Assembly: GCA_034401135.1 (NCBI GenBank)
Contig: JAWZSP010000002.1
Location: 1,550,001-1,614,000, forward strand
DNA from: Volutella citrinella
Taxonomy: Eukaryota > Ascomycota > Sordariomycetes > Hypocreales > Nectriaceae
Direction of reading: 5' to 3'
DNA: 64,000 nucleotides
Part shown: piece by piece, positions 20,125 to 32,156 of the stretch
Numbering within the stretch: the stretch's first letter is position 1
Layout of the letters: each line of letters starts with the position of its first letter
Position numbers and translations under genes: made by a program
The notes under the pieces: generated by a model
What the model was told of the DNA's origin: nothing
Databases searched by the model: none
Seen by the model: the letters and a program-made list of their open reading frames with translations, nothing else

Positions 20125-23100
20125 AGCGGGCGGGCAAAGGGGGGCAGCGGGAGAGACAGAGTAACTTGATGATACCCAAAAGGACCGGTGGCTTTTTGTG
20201 CATTTGGGCATATGGCGAAGGCGTTCTCGGTCTTTGTGCTCTAAGGGCGGAAGGGGGTGATGGGTCAAAGGCTATGAGATTGCCGGCCGCTTGGGCTGCT
20301 TTTATTACTGGAGAAAAGAAAGTGACTTGATTAATTCTTATAAACTTATTATTGGCGCATTCAGAACTGCCTCGACTGTATATGACACTGGCATTCGTGA
20401 TATTTCCTTTGTGAGACTCGAAACCGCTACCGAGCCCAATAACAGTCTACAGATATTTGACAATGAGCATCTTCTTTACATTATAATCGTCTGCCAGGCT
20501 CCGTTGAGTAGTTTCATAATCTTCATGTCCTACCCTGCCTCTTCTCATTATTTGAGATGTGGAACTATCTCGAGCCAAATGCATGATAGTACCCCCAGGA
20601 CTGTTGACCATGTTGATATCTGCTCATTCCCTCCAGGGTAGTAGAATGATGCGCTTCTCTTGGTCACATGACAAAGAGGATGTGTTGTGTCCAGCCTGGC
20701 TACCCTAGACGAGGACAACCAGTTGCCCGCTGGACGAAACCAGGTCGGTTTATTAAAAAGCTGGCTTGGAAAATGTGGCTGTAACATCTCGACAATTAAA
20801 TATTGGAAAACTATATGTGTCGAAATTCGATTTGAGCAAATGTGATCAATCGAACCCCCAAGTCAACAAACATAGTAGTCTGCACAGTGGGACGACGGCA
20901 GTGCTTTGATCTACACCCGCTCCCTAGACTATCAACTTTGTCCATTGCGGAAGCGAGAGTGTGGCCAAAGATAAGGTCTGCAGGCGATTGATGCCTCAAG
21001 ACATCCTACGTACTTGATCAAGGTCATGATGTTGTCTTCTCCAAGGCCATCTCCCCGGACTGATCATCGACCCGACAATGACGTGAATGCCTTTCTCATC
21101 TAAATCAAGATATTTCAACATTATGCGTAAAGGCCAAAAGAAAAAGGGGCATCCTCTTCTGCCCCCCCACGGCCGGGAAATCACGAGCAGAAATTACTAA
21201 ACTACCACCTGTATGATAGAACACCGTGCAGGATTCTACCATGGCAGAGCAGGGAGAGTACCGCGCAAGTACCGGAGCTACAACAGCTTGTATTATTTTT
21301 TGCCGATCGTCATTCAGAGACGTAGTTGCGTGGCCCATCCACCCAGGGGGACATGTTGTGACGCGACGTGACGAGCGTAGGTGCTCTTGGCACGGCGTTT
21401 CTCACGAGAAGGTTTGAGACGTCGAGGTGGGATGCAAGATAAAGCTCAGTAGAGGGTCTCACGCTTAATGTGCGCCCTGGTACGGGATCAGCGCCACAAT
21501 AACGCCGCGATTGCGCGGCCGTCGACATAGCCTCACTTGGGCTGTTGGGCAATCCCCAGCCGTCTTGGACAATGGGTCGGTCGCTTGGCAGCGTCACAGC
21601 GTGGTGCGGTGTTGGCCAGTAACCGGACATGATGTGAAACATGTCCATCAAGAGGGACCGACCGCCCTCGTTGGCCGACTCGCCCAGGCCCAGCGTCGCC
21701 AGCTGCTTCGCCAGCTGCGTCCCGTGCGCCGAGGCCAAGAAGCCTCAAGTACGCAAAGGCTCATCGAGGCTCATCGATAAGGCTTGGCGTTTCGATTCTT
21801 CGTGGTTTCATGGGGGGGGGGGGAGTGGTGATCAACACCGGCCCGATGACCGGGTGTATAATGTCGCGCATGCATGACACAGCCAAGCAGAGCAAGGAGA
21901 GTTGAGGGAGGGCGGGGCACCAGGGCTGATATGATGACCTCTCAGGCAACGAAGACAGCCAGACGCGAGGAAGATTTCATCCGTGACGGAGCTGGCCGGC
22001 CGGCTCAGATCATGACGAACCGGGAACGCAGGGCAACAAGCCAATATTGGCCAGCGTTCGCGCCCTGAACGACTGAGGGTTGCATAGGGGAGATTGGGGG
22101 AAGAAGCAAGTAAAGGGAGAAAAGTGGATTTCTTCGTCTTGCTTGCTTGCTGTGCAGAACTGTGCATGAGTGAGTCCATGACATGACCAGATGAAGCAAT
22201 TAGATGAACTGTCAGCTCACAGGCCAGGCAAGGCGCATGCGCGCAAATAATCTGGTTCCCTTTCCTCCAGACTAATGCACGAGACCTCCGAATAGTCTTC
22301 ATCGTTCGTGTAGAGTCAAATTTCGCAATGGGAGCCGTGCAAAAAAAGGCAACAAACAACAAGCTCGATCCATTGCTGCAAAATCCTGGAGGATCGTCGG
22401 CTTCCTTTGATCCGCTGGCCCCCGTGCTATTGCCGTAGGAATGGGGATTGGAACAGTACCGCCCCTCAGCCCAAGGGACAAGCAGTCAATCAAACATCAA
22501 ATCCTTGCAGTTTCACCAATCTTGGCATTGCAGCTGATTCCAAGAGCCAAGACGGCCGCTTGCAGCAGCCACTCGCCTTGTCCATTGCTTGTCCTCGGCC
22601 GCCAAGGACGCAGTGCCCCAATTGACAAGGAAAGAGGTTAAAAAAAAAGACCGCCCAGAGGATCACCCAGTGGTCTTGGCTTGGCTTGGAGTTTTTCGGT
22701 TGGTGGGGTTCCACTCGGCACTACATACAACGCAGAATCGTGGAGGGAGCATGCTTGTCACGCATGGGTCACCAAAGAGACTGCGCAACAGAGCAGTGTA
22801 TTTCGCATGCTCGAAGAGGTTGGGAAGTGCACGGCGCAAGCCGCAGAAATGTCCTCGACCCAACAGCAACCAAGCGAGGCGCTTCGCCAGTGGCGTGGGA
22901 TCCGGGAGCGATTCCTAGTTCAAAGTTCAAAGGCCTCAGGGGCGAGTGATGGCGGCGAGTTGGGGTTAGCTGGCTGTTAGTACATGATTAGAATTAAACG
23001 TTTCGCTGGTCTCAGATAGAACAGTGTCACAGACTCAATGGGGAAACTCCCAAGGCGGGAAGAAGAAGAGGAAGCAGGCCACGACGCAGCGGGTTCTCCC

Positions 23101-24623
23101 TGTCTTGTCGGTTTCGAGCCATCTGTTTGCCCTCCCCCTCGTCCTACCATGATGCAAGACGAACCAAGCGGAGGGCATCGACGGGATTGCAGCACTGCGG
23201 CGCGATAACCCCAAAGACAGGCGAGGTGAGTCCACCCGGCCGAGCGGCAGCCAGCTCGCGTTTCTCAAGGGCTACAAACGTTCATGCTGCTCATACAGCC
23301 GCACGGCTCACAGGGCCTAGGCCAAGCCGTGAATCGAGGCCAAGCATCTTGGCTTTGATGGCCGAGGCAATCTCTGGCCACATCCTCGCTTGGCAGAGCT
23401 TGGCACAGTTCGGAGCGATGGAGGTTGACATTGGCTGGTAGTTCTCCCTTGAGCAACCTGGCTCTCTCGCAGTCTCGCTTGTGTGGTCTCGCCCGTGGGC
23501 CCTGGCGGCGCCCAACCTTCACACCCATGGACGGTGGGCAAAACCTGGGGTAGGACATGCATGGCGGCCATGACATTTGCGATGTGCAAGGTTGCATAGG
23601 CAGCTAACGCCGCACGCGCTTGCAGCGTGGACTGGAGTCCTTCTCGGACCTATCTGGCCGGTGCTCATCACTCTCTGAACGATGCCCGAGATAGCCGTCC
23701 AGGGAACTAGGCACTTGGAGCAAGACCCTTGACCGCCTGTCACAGCTTGTACCAACTTGTATTGAGGCTTTTTGCTGGTGGCCAGCCGGACGTACATCAT
23801 GCTGTGCAGTTGTACACACATGTGGTGGGTGTGGGGGCAGAGCGCCTGGGCAAGCACAGAGCCCGTTTTGTATGAGTGAATTTACACCCATTGCTCAGTG
23901 CTGGCTTCTCGGATGCAGGGTCTGTCGTGACAGGACCAGGGCCCAATCGGAGCAGCGCTGTCCGGCCTCTAGACTCAAGACTCTGGACTCCTGGAGCCAC
24001 CTGGCCCGCCAGCCCGCATTGCCCATCTCGAAATTGACCGCTAGAACATATACATTTGGCCTGATGAGAAAAGTGATCGGCGGCCATTAGTCGCCTCTCG
24101 CGTGTGGCGCTCACAAGATTCAGGAACGCTCAATGCCGCCGCCAGCCTTGAGTCTTTGACGAACCCGAGTCAGCAGCCATTGGCACTCTGTTGGTAAGTT
24201 GAGCGTCGTGTACTTACCCCAGTGGTAAAACATTTGCGCAATCCCACCAGCGCCGTTGCATCAGGGATATCCGAAACAAGCCCGACCAGTGTGCTGGTCC
24301 CAGCTTGCGTGGGAACTGCCGAACTGGCAGCACTGTAGCATTCCACGCTTCAATAAATAGCCTCCTGCCCCGAGCGCCGGAGCCGGCGACATTTGTGGGT
24401 GTTTCAGAGGGAATCTAGTGTGTCAATGTCATGGCAACCACGGACGCAGAACTGGCCAATTCGCTCAAGGGGAGCATGTTTTCCATCCCACGATCCTGCC
24501 CATGCACCGTGCATCAAAACAGACTCGACAGGTCAGGACGACGTGAACTTCAGCTATGACATCATTCCGCCTCGCCTGCTGGGTGGACGTGCAAGCCCCA
24601 ATGCGAATAACTCGGGAGCGACG

Positions 24624-24650
24624 GCACGGCTTGCACGGCTTGCACGGCTG
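24624..24650. repeat. 9-bp unit repeated three times
   Basis: GCACGGCTT repeats at 24624-24632 and 24633-24641, followed by GCACGGCTG at 24642-24650. It is a short minisatellite in non-coding DNA with no assigned role. Confidence 0.8.
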
Positions 24651-27600
24651 TCTAGTAGCGGTGATGGGGGGCGGAGGGGGGCAATCGATATTGGTGCGAG
24701 AGCCCCATTCTGACGTTGCTGCTAGGCACACACATCCCAGTTGGCAGCGGCCCACGGAGATGCGCCAGCAGGGGCGGGCTATCGCGGGCGAGTGACAGCG
24801 AGTAGGTTGTCATCCAACGCTGGTGAACACGTAAAAGGAAAACAAAACGCCGCGCCCAGGTAATGTCCGAGAAGCGTATCCAAGGACTGGGGCCCGTTGT
24901 GGTCCCGGGCCTAGACTTTTGGCTCCAGCGCTGCACCATCCGGGAACGGCCACCGGCGGCGGCAAGTTCGTGAACTAAGAAAAATGCTCACTTTTCCCCG
25001 ACGCGAGGCGACACGAAGGAGTGGGCAGTCAAACTGCTAATTTACTGCGCAGTAATTTACGCAGCACGCAGCAGCCGAGCGACGTGGCCTCAGGGCATCC
25101 CAATTGCCTCAAGCTTGGACGCGCACCTATCACCTAACTCGTTCTTTCGAGTGCGGCGCGATGCCATGGATACCGTTCGCTTGGCAGGCATGGCATTGCA
25201 TGCCACTCGGACAGCCATTTCGTCTCCTGGTAACTGATTGATGCATGTGCAGTGCTGCGTACATAAGTCTTATGCCCATGTGTGTGCGTTCCTCACGGTG
25301 TGGCACCTCATCAGAGCAGCTCGTGTGGATTCGGCCAATGGAGTGGACACTGTATGAGGCCGCTCCACAAATGCCGAGCGAGGTCGCGTGCGAGGGAAAT
25401 CGCTTGGATCGGGTGCTGGCGGGTCGTTTCGCAAGCGGGTTGCCAATCCCTGCCTTTCCATTTGAAGCTGTATCAATGGGGAAGCCTGTACTGCATTGTA
25501 TCGTACAGTATCTTGTAAGCCAAGGCCTGCGGTGGCTTGCAGCTATGGCTCCCGTCGACGTCGGTGTCCAATGTGTCCGTTGGCGGGTACTCTCACCGAT
25601 CGCTGTGCATCAGGGCGACGGCTACTAGTATCCTTCCGCTCCTTACCCTTGTCGTCTACTTTGAGATGTTGATCCGCGTGAGCCTCAAGAAGGTTATATT
25701 CTCGCAAAGTCTTGCCCAAGGCGTTTTAGAGACATGACCAAGGATCTAGACATGTTCTTGGCTCAACAAGCTTTCTTAACCCCCGACAGGAGAGTGAATG
25801 GGGGCCATGGTCGCATCTGATGCTTGGCGGAGGAGTCTGTGAACCCCAGACTTTTGTACTATGTATGTAAGTCGGGCAAAGGTGGCTGATGATGGACGCG
25901 GGATGACAAGGGCCTGGGCACAAGAGAGCCCGGGTTTCCTGGAAACTGGCCAGTCACGATACCAGTCCCCGCAATCTTGCCCAATTTCACTTATTGCCAA
26001 GAAAACGGACAACTCGAGCTATAAGCGTTGAATTGGATGTGCAGGAGTCTTGCAGCTGGGGACTAGTTCCGGATGGGTAGTTGCCAGGACGAGTCATTCA
26101 GCCTTTGGGTTTGAGGCCAAAGGTAGGCGAGTTGAAGTTCTGGCGGCCTTTCCAGAACTCTGTCTGGGGCTGTCGACAGTAGAGCCCGTTGATGGCGATT
26201 GATGGCGTTGACAAGCCCACCATGGTGACAGGCTAGGCTTCCAAGCGCCCTACGGCAGGTAGTAATAGTGCCGAAACATCTCGAATTCCCGCACTTCCCT
26301 CCAATCCCAGCTCCCAATCGACGACCCGCCAGGGGTAGCCCCGGCCGTGACCACCCGTAGCACCAGCACGTCCCGGACGACCCCGGATCCGCCACTCGGT
26401 TTGAGGATGGGGAAACCTGCAGCAGAGTCAAGAAATGCCTCGCCCACTTGGTCGCACCAGTGCCGACGCGATTACATCGCGGGTACCTATCTGTACAGAG
26501 CCCGTTGAGCCGCCTGGCGTGTAATCTGGGCGTCATTGGGTGCACATTGTTGTAAACGCCGCATACCTACCTTGTGGATTCGGTGAAGAGCAAATTTGCA
26601 TCCAGGAGGCAGTCCCCAGAACGGACCGACCGGAGCCGATCGGTCCCTTCAAGCAAACAAGGCGCCTAATTACCATTCGAATTATTCGGGCAAACCCCAG
26701 CAAGCTGCGGTGCGGTGCGCGGCAATCAATAACCCTGCAGCATCGGTGGGTAGGATTGTGCATGATGCAAATCTACCAGGCTCATCTGACTAGGCGGCAC
26801 TGTCGGCGGTCAAGAGTGGACTCGACAATTTGCGAGTCCCATTCCCAACGTCTGGCAATCCTATCGCAAACGGGGCTTTTCGGCGTAATAGTTCGAAGTT
26901 CTCTTGACCGCAAATGGGACCGGCGCGCCATTTACTCTGGAGTAGCTTCGGTTGAGCGAAATTCGGGGGCCGTGGAGCGGTGGTGCGGCGGAAACGGCGT
27001 GGGCTTGAAGCCAAGAAACTTGACCAGGTGTATCCGACAGACTACCCCAAAGACCAAGACGCAAACAAAAGTGATGTGCAGAACGACAGGCAGGAGTGGG
27101 TGTGGACGGGCGCACGGGCCTACAGAGCAATGTCACTGTTGCTGCACTGTACGGGCATGGGCAGTCAGCTCTCCGGCCCCAGGAAGCCACCAGCAGGCGA
27201 CAGTCGCGGCATGTACCAGCGCCAAGACGCTACGAGAGGAGCAGAGAATAAGAGCAGACGTATTGATCTCTTTTAGGCAGGTACAGGGCAGGGCAGGAGC
27301 TGGAAGCGCCGTATGAAAGCCGCCCCGTACGGAGAGCACGTATGGAGTACTACCGATGCTACCTAGCAATACGTGTAGCGAGCGTGCGCGGGAGACCAAC
27401 GAGAGGCGCGGCAAAAATAATTGACTACTGACTGATGATGGATGGATGGATGGGGGACCTGGGGGCGACGGCGGCGGCGAGCTGTAGCGGACCACCGTGT
27501 CCGTGATGATCCGCCCGTCTTGACTCGATGCCGAGCCAATTTTCAGTGTTGCCGCCGGTTCGCCTCTCGCCTTTCGCCTCCCCATGCCCGGGCCGTGCTT

Positions 27601-30600
27601 CTGTCAGGTGCCGGCCTGACCAGGTCCGTCCTCTGATCGCACGTAATCGCCAAGTCATCGCTCTTGTGCTCCGCGGACCTGAACGGTGAACCGGAGCGGC
27701 GAAAACCACTGAAACACCGACCGCCGGTCTCTCCCCATGACCGTTTGCGAGCGGAAGCCGCCTGCGCAAGCCCTGGCGTCCCCCCCAACAGCGCTGGGCC
27801 ACTGGCCCCCCACGGCGACGCCGATGTGACGCCAGTAGAGCCCCAGATGGCAAACCCGAGCCGCACCGCCAGCTAAAACGGTGGTGAGCGATCGGGCGAC
27901 TACCCAGAGAAGCTAGGCGCTTCCCGGCGCAAGTGTCTCACATTTTAGGTGCCAGAACGGCCAGGGCTATCTGCGCCTTTTCGCTTTCGTGAGAGGTTGG
28001 GGAGGATTGTGGCAGCCATTTCCAATGACGTATGCGCTCCAGGACGCGAGCGTCTTTTTTCGCGAGCCTTGTTCTGGGGCACGACAGGGCAGACCCGGAC
28101 TGGCTGGGGGGCACGCGAGTGTGCGCAGGGGACAGCAAAGTCGCCAATCCGGGCGAGGAGTCAGGGTCCTGCTGACACCTGTGAAGAGGGCGAAGCGGCG
28201 AGCATGACAGGACGCACTTCTCGCCGCCAGCAGGAAAACACGCAGAGCCAAAGCGCGAGCGAGCACCATGGAGCTGAGGGAATTCGACGGCGGCGGGTCC
28301 GGCGCTCTTGCTGCAGCAGGCCAGCTTCCAGAAGCCTTCCAGGTGGGCGCCGCCGAGCTGTGCGCGCAGGACAACCCGCAAGGTGCCACACCTTCGCGCG
28401 TGGGTTGCTGCGAATAAGACGCCGAGTCCAATCGACGGGCCCATTGCCACGCTCATCCTGCAGGCCAGATCGAACGCAACCCGTGCTCATCCATCCTGTG
28501 TTGGATGGTGGGCCAGCTGCACTGTACTACGGGACGTGAGTTGCTTGTCATGCGGAACAAGAACTGCGAAAAGCCAAGCCGGTCCAGCCCAAGCCTATTG
28601 CAGGGGCAGCCTGGGCTGGATGGATGCTGCTCAGGATCCTGGAGCAGCCAAGGTGCCCTGCTTGAACCCCCGGCAATATGAGGTCTGCCTGGCGCGCCCA
28701 GGCGATCGCCTGTAGATTCGTTATACCGCCTGTGTACTTTGGCCGGGCTCTCGAGCCACCGCAGTGCAGTGCTGTGGGCCGTGTGCGGCACGGTAGAGGC
28801 CAAGGCTGGGATTCTTCGCCAGCTGCCGATAAGGCGATTGGTCCAACTCCATCCGGGGCCTGGTGTGGCCACTCACTGCGCCGCATCTAGGTTCGGCCAG
28901 GGAGAGAGGTTTGGAAGGACAGTGCCGGCGACAGCTCCGTCATAACAGGCCACTCCGACGTGCTCCATAGTATGGTGCGAGTATGCAGTTGCTGGGCACT
29001 TTCATCACTGTAGGCCCTGGCCCAAGGCAAGGCGAGGGTTAGGTTACGGCAAACTGGTCGGCTTTTGAAAATCACTATGGACACTGTCATTGAAACATGG
29101 CAGGTCCTGTATGCGCCGTGTCCGCGACATGGAGAACTTACATTCAATTAACCTCAGAATTGTCGCACCCTGTGGGCAGCCAATCGACGCCTCCAAGATG
29201 TGCACACGCAGGCGCACTCGTCTTGTCTACCTAGACATGGCGGCTTATTAGACAGCATTCGGTGTCCAGCGTTCTAATTGGGCCTTGACCTTTCTGACTC
29301 TCACGCCGGACCCGTGTAGAGTCTGCGGACACGGAGGGAAGCTGAACCAGCTCTCTCAGGGTGGAATGGCTGACGCGAACGGCCTAGTTGAATGCGATTA
29401 TCTGCAGGAGCTCAGAGCGCGAAGCAATGAGGCTGCTACATCCAATCTGCTTCATGGGATCCGAGTCGCAAGGCGGAATCGCATCTGCCGCACTGGGGGT
29501 TGCCGGGCCTGCCGCGTCGAGGACCACCTCAGGCAGCGCCAATTTCATGATACGGTGAAATATTAACCGCTCATGGTCGTGATGGAGCCTCCATCTTTTT
29601 GCTCACTTGTAGGCGGTACAGAATAGCATTGCGCCTATCTCTCAGCCGCCGGGTACTGAGTACGACGGGAACGCTAGCTTGTCATAGCGAATCTGGCCAG
29701 CCAGTCGCAGTTTTGCTGACCGCCAGGGTTGGGCCAACCAGTGTCGTCATTTTCTCGCCGGTCGCGACCATCCTTCCGCAGATAGAAGCAACCACATGGG
29801 GGGGGGAGAAACGGCTAGGAGGGGGCCGCGGCCGAAAATCCCTCAGCAGACGAGGGGCCCTGTCCGAGCAACACTGACGTACAGCGAGGTACCAGGGCTA
29901 GAGCGCACAGGACAGCAGCGTATCAGTTGAAGAGCGATTTGCAAGGGCAGGAGACGACGGATTCGGGAGATGCACAGTGCAGTACAGTGTAAACGCAATA
30001 ACATCAGGGAGGGGCCGGGGCGGCCAGCCCATCACTGCTCATGAGAGAGGTGTTGCGCCTGGATGAGCGGCCACGGTCTCAATTCGAGGCCACGAGGGTC
30101 CAGAGCTTCGCTACTGCTTGGAGAACTGCTCGGGAACCCAATTGGGGCATTTAAGCTGAACATATACGAGCAATTGCATCCATAATGAGCCTCTCCTTCA
30201 CGTCCGCACGTTGCACAACAACGGCACCGTTGACGATGTATCATGGCTGGGGTCTTGCGGGAATATGCCGCGCAGATCCCCTGGAGATGCTTGTTTGGCG
30301 GTTTCGGGTGTGGGCGACGCTGCCCGTTGTCTAGCAACAGGGGCGGTCGTAGTATTGTTTACGTTGTTGCTTATCCTAGACAGAGCGATTACCCATCTTG
30401 TTTCCATCCCCACGCTTTGCCGGACAGCCAATCGCACTGTGCACTGTGTGTCTGTTGCTTTCACCAAAGTGGAGGCGAAGCGAGGACCAAAGGGCGATGT
30501 GGTGTCGACTGCTAGAGGGCGCACTTGTCGCCGCCGCGTACACGCTCCAACCGTCCAGCTGCTGTGTGCCTGGCCTAATAGTGCCGGGTTTGGTCGGCTT

Positions 30601-31666
30601 CACCACGGATCAAGTAACCCGGACCGTCGATTTTGACACGCACCCCCATGCCGTGAGGTATTGGCCACGCCCGCCGTAACGAGGCGTCCGTCGTCGCTTC
30701 GAAACGACACCGAGCAGCAAGCCATGGGCTACCGGTATCTCCAACACGCCTTTTACAGCACCCGTGTCCATTGCTGGAGCTAGCCAGGCATCCCTCCGTT
30801 ACTCATGAAAACACGTCCGAGCTGACTGATAGGCGAGAGCGGGTAGCTCCTGACTGGTGTCTTCACTAAGGCGAATGCTAGTCCCGTTGCACGCTTTGTT
30901 GGGCCGATTGCTATTTACATGACTGTTGTTGTGGGCGTATCTGCGATCCTTGGCGGTGGATTGGGTGCTGGGTCCTCGCCGTGGTTGCGGCTACCTGCTG
31001 TAGTGGTCCCTCCACTACTGCAACTGCGGGAAGTGCCCATGGGGCAGCTGGTACCCTTGACCTACGATTGCACCAGCCGGTCAGCTGGACGCAGCTTGCA
31101 CCACTCTGCCAGCTGTACCCTGCTGTTAGCTCCCATGATGCCTCCGGGGACCTGTCGTGAACCTGCACTGCTGCTGGCAACATGATCAATTGCATCGAGC
31201 CAAAGCGGCGACGTGTACCTGGGAGGAAGGAACGTGGATGGCCGAAAGGGGGTGTGCGCTTTCAGCGGCATGAGTATGAGAGCACGTTCCAAAGGTTCGA
31301 GGTCGGAGGGGGTGGCCGCATCGCAATCAGCAAGGTTTTTTATCTCGAGTAAGTATCCGGGTGCAGCACAGAGTCAATTGCTGGTAGTGTGGTGAGTGGG
31401 AGGGAAGCACGGGCGCTAGAGGTGCGCGCAGAGAAAAAAAAAAACTTCACCATGGCGAAAACGAGCGCGACCTGGCACACCTCGTGCTGGGAGCGAGGGA
31501 GCGAGGAAGAGCAGGAAAGAGTAGCCAGGCCAAGCCGGCTGGACCGTGACAGACCATCCCAATTCGTACTGTCGACGGCCGAGTACCCTCTAGTACCTGC
31601 GCCCGTGCCGGGCGTACCTCGAAAAGATTCGACGGGGCGGCGTGGGCCCGTTAGGTGGTGGTGTCC

Positions 31667-31756
31667 CCCATGTCGCAGGACCCATGCAGCCATGACCCAT
31701 GTCCCTCAATGAGCAATGTCCCATGTCCCCAGAGCAGTGACCCAGAGTGACCCAGA
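31667..31756. repeat. CCCATG repeat cluster and GTGACCCAGA tandem pair upstream of the H+-ATPase gene
   Basis: CCCATG occurs at 31667, 31681, 31696 and 31720. Directly after it, GTGACCCAGA is repeated head to tail at 31737-31746 and 31747-31756. The block is about 180-270 bp upstream of the TATA box and 400-490 bp upstream of the start codon. It could be an array of activator sites for this strongly expressed gene. No known factor was matched. Confidence 0.6.
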
Positions 31757-31933
31757 TTGCGGGTCCAAGCCGACCCAGAAGGGCCCTCTCTTGGCCATCA
31801 GGGCCGAGTAGGTTTGCACGGGGCAGGCCCGCAAGGTCGCCAGCGCTCCAGGTGCCATCCATTGAAATAGACGCTCTCTCCCATCTTCGAGTTAACTTTT
31901 CTCTTTCCTTTCTCCTTACCCACGAATGCTTCG

Positions 31934-31940
31934 TATATAA
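31934..31940 (+). promoter_or_regulatory. TATA box of the plasma-membrane H+-ATPase gene
   Basis: TATATAA lies 217-223 bp before the ATG at 32157 and is followed by long pyrimidine-rich DNA, as is common in highly expressed fungal genes. The start codon has the good context TCAACATGGC. Confidence 0.6.
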
Positions 31941-32156
31941 GCGTCCCGACCTTCGTGTGGTGCTAGTCACTGCTCCCTCTCTCCACTCCACCTCCAACAC
32001 ACCTTGTCCCTTTCTTCTCATCGTTTGAGATTGAAGCAGCAACCGTTGTATTCTACTATTTGCTGCATCACCACCTAAGCCGCGGTCCTAAAGACTTCGT
32101 CTCTCTACCAACCTAGAGTTTCTACATTCTCATCACTCTTCTCACCCAAAATCAAC

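Larger units (their letters stand above)
20125..32156. other. 12-kb gene-free stretch before the H+-ATPase gene
   Basis: No gene that I can support lies between the Nrd1-like stop and the H+-ATPase ATG. ORFs up to 258 residues (26540-27316) exist, but they start without ATG or overlap equally long ORFs in other frames, lack splice-linked partners and show no family motif. A 142-residue minus-strand ORF at 21310-21738 has fairly balanced composition but no recognised relatives. Features seen are a 12-G run near 21812, a 9-bp triplet repeat at 24624-24650, CCCATG repeats at 31667-31756 and a TATA box at 31934. GC is moderate, with no obvious RIP-type AT-rich block. It may hold long non-coding transcripts or extended regulation of the ATPase gene. 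Confidence 0.5.

Noticed and set aside
26540..27316. 258-codon plus-strand ORF in the gene-free stretch
   Set aside because: Begins at GTG with no early ATG, has irregular composition, no motif and no plausible splice partners.
27938..28539. Overlapping 170-196 codon ORFs on both strands
   Set aside because: Both strands and several frames are open because of high GC; no frame stands out as coding.
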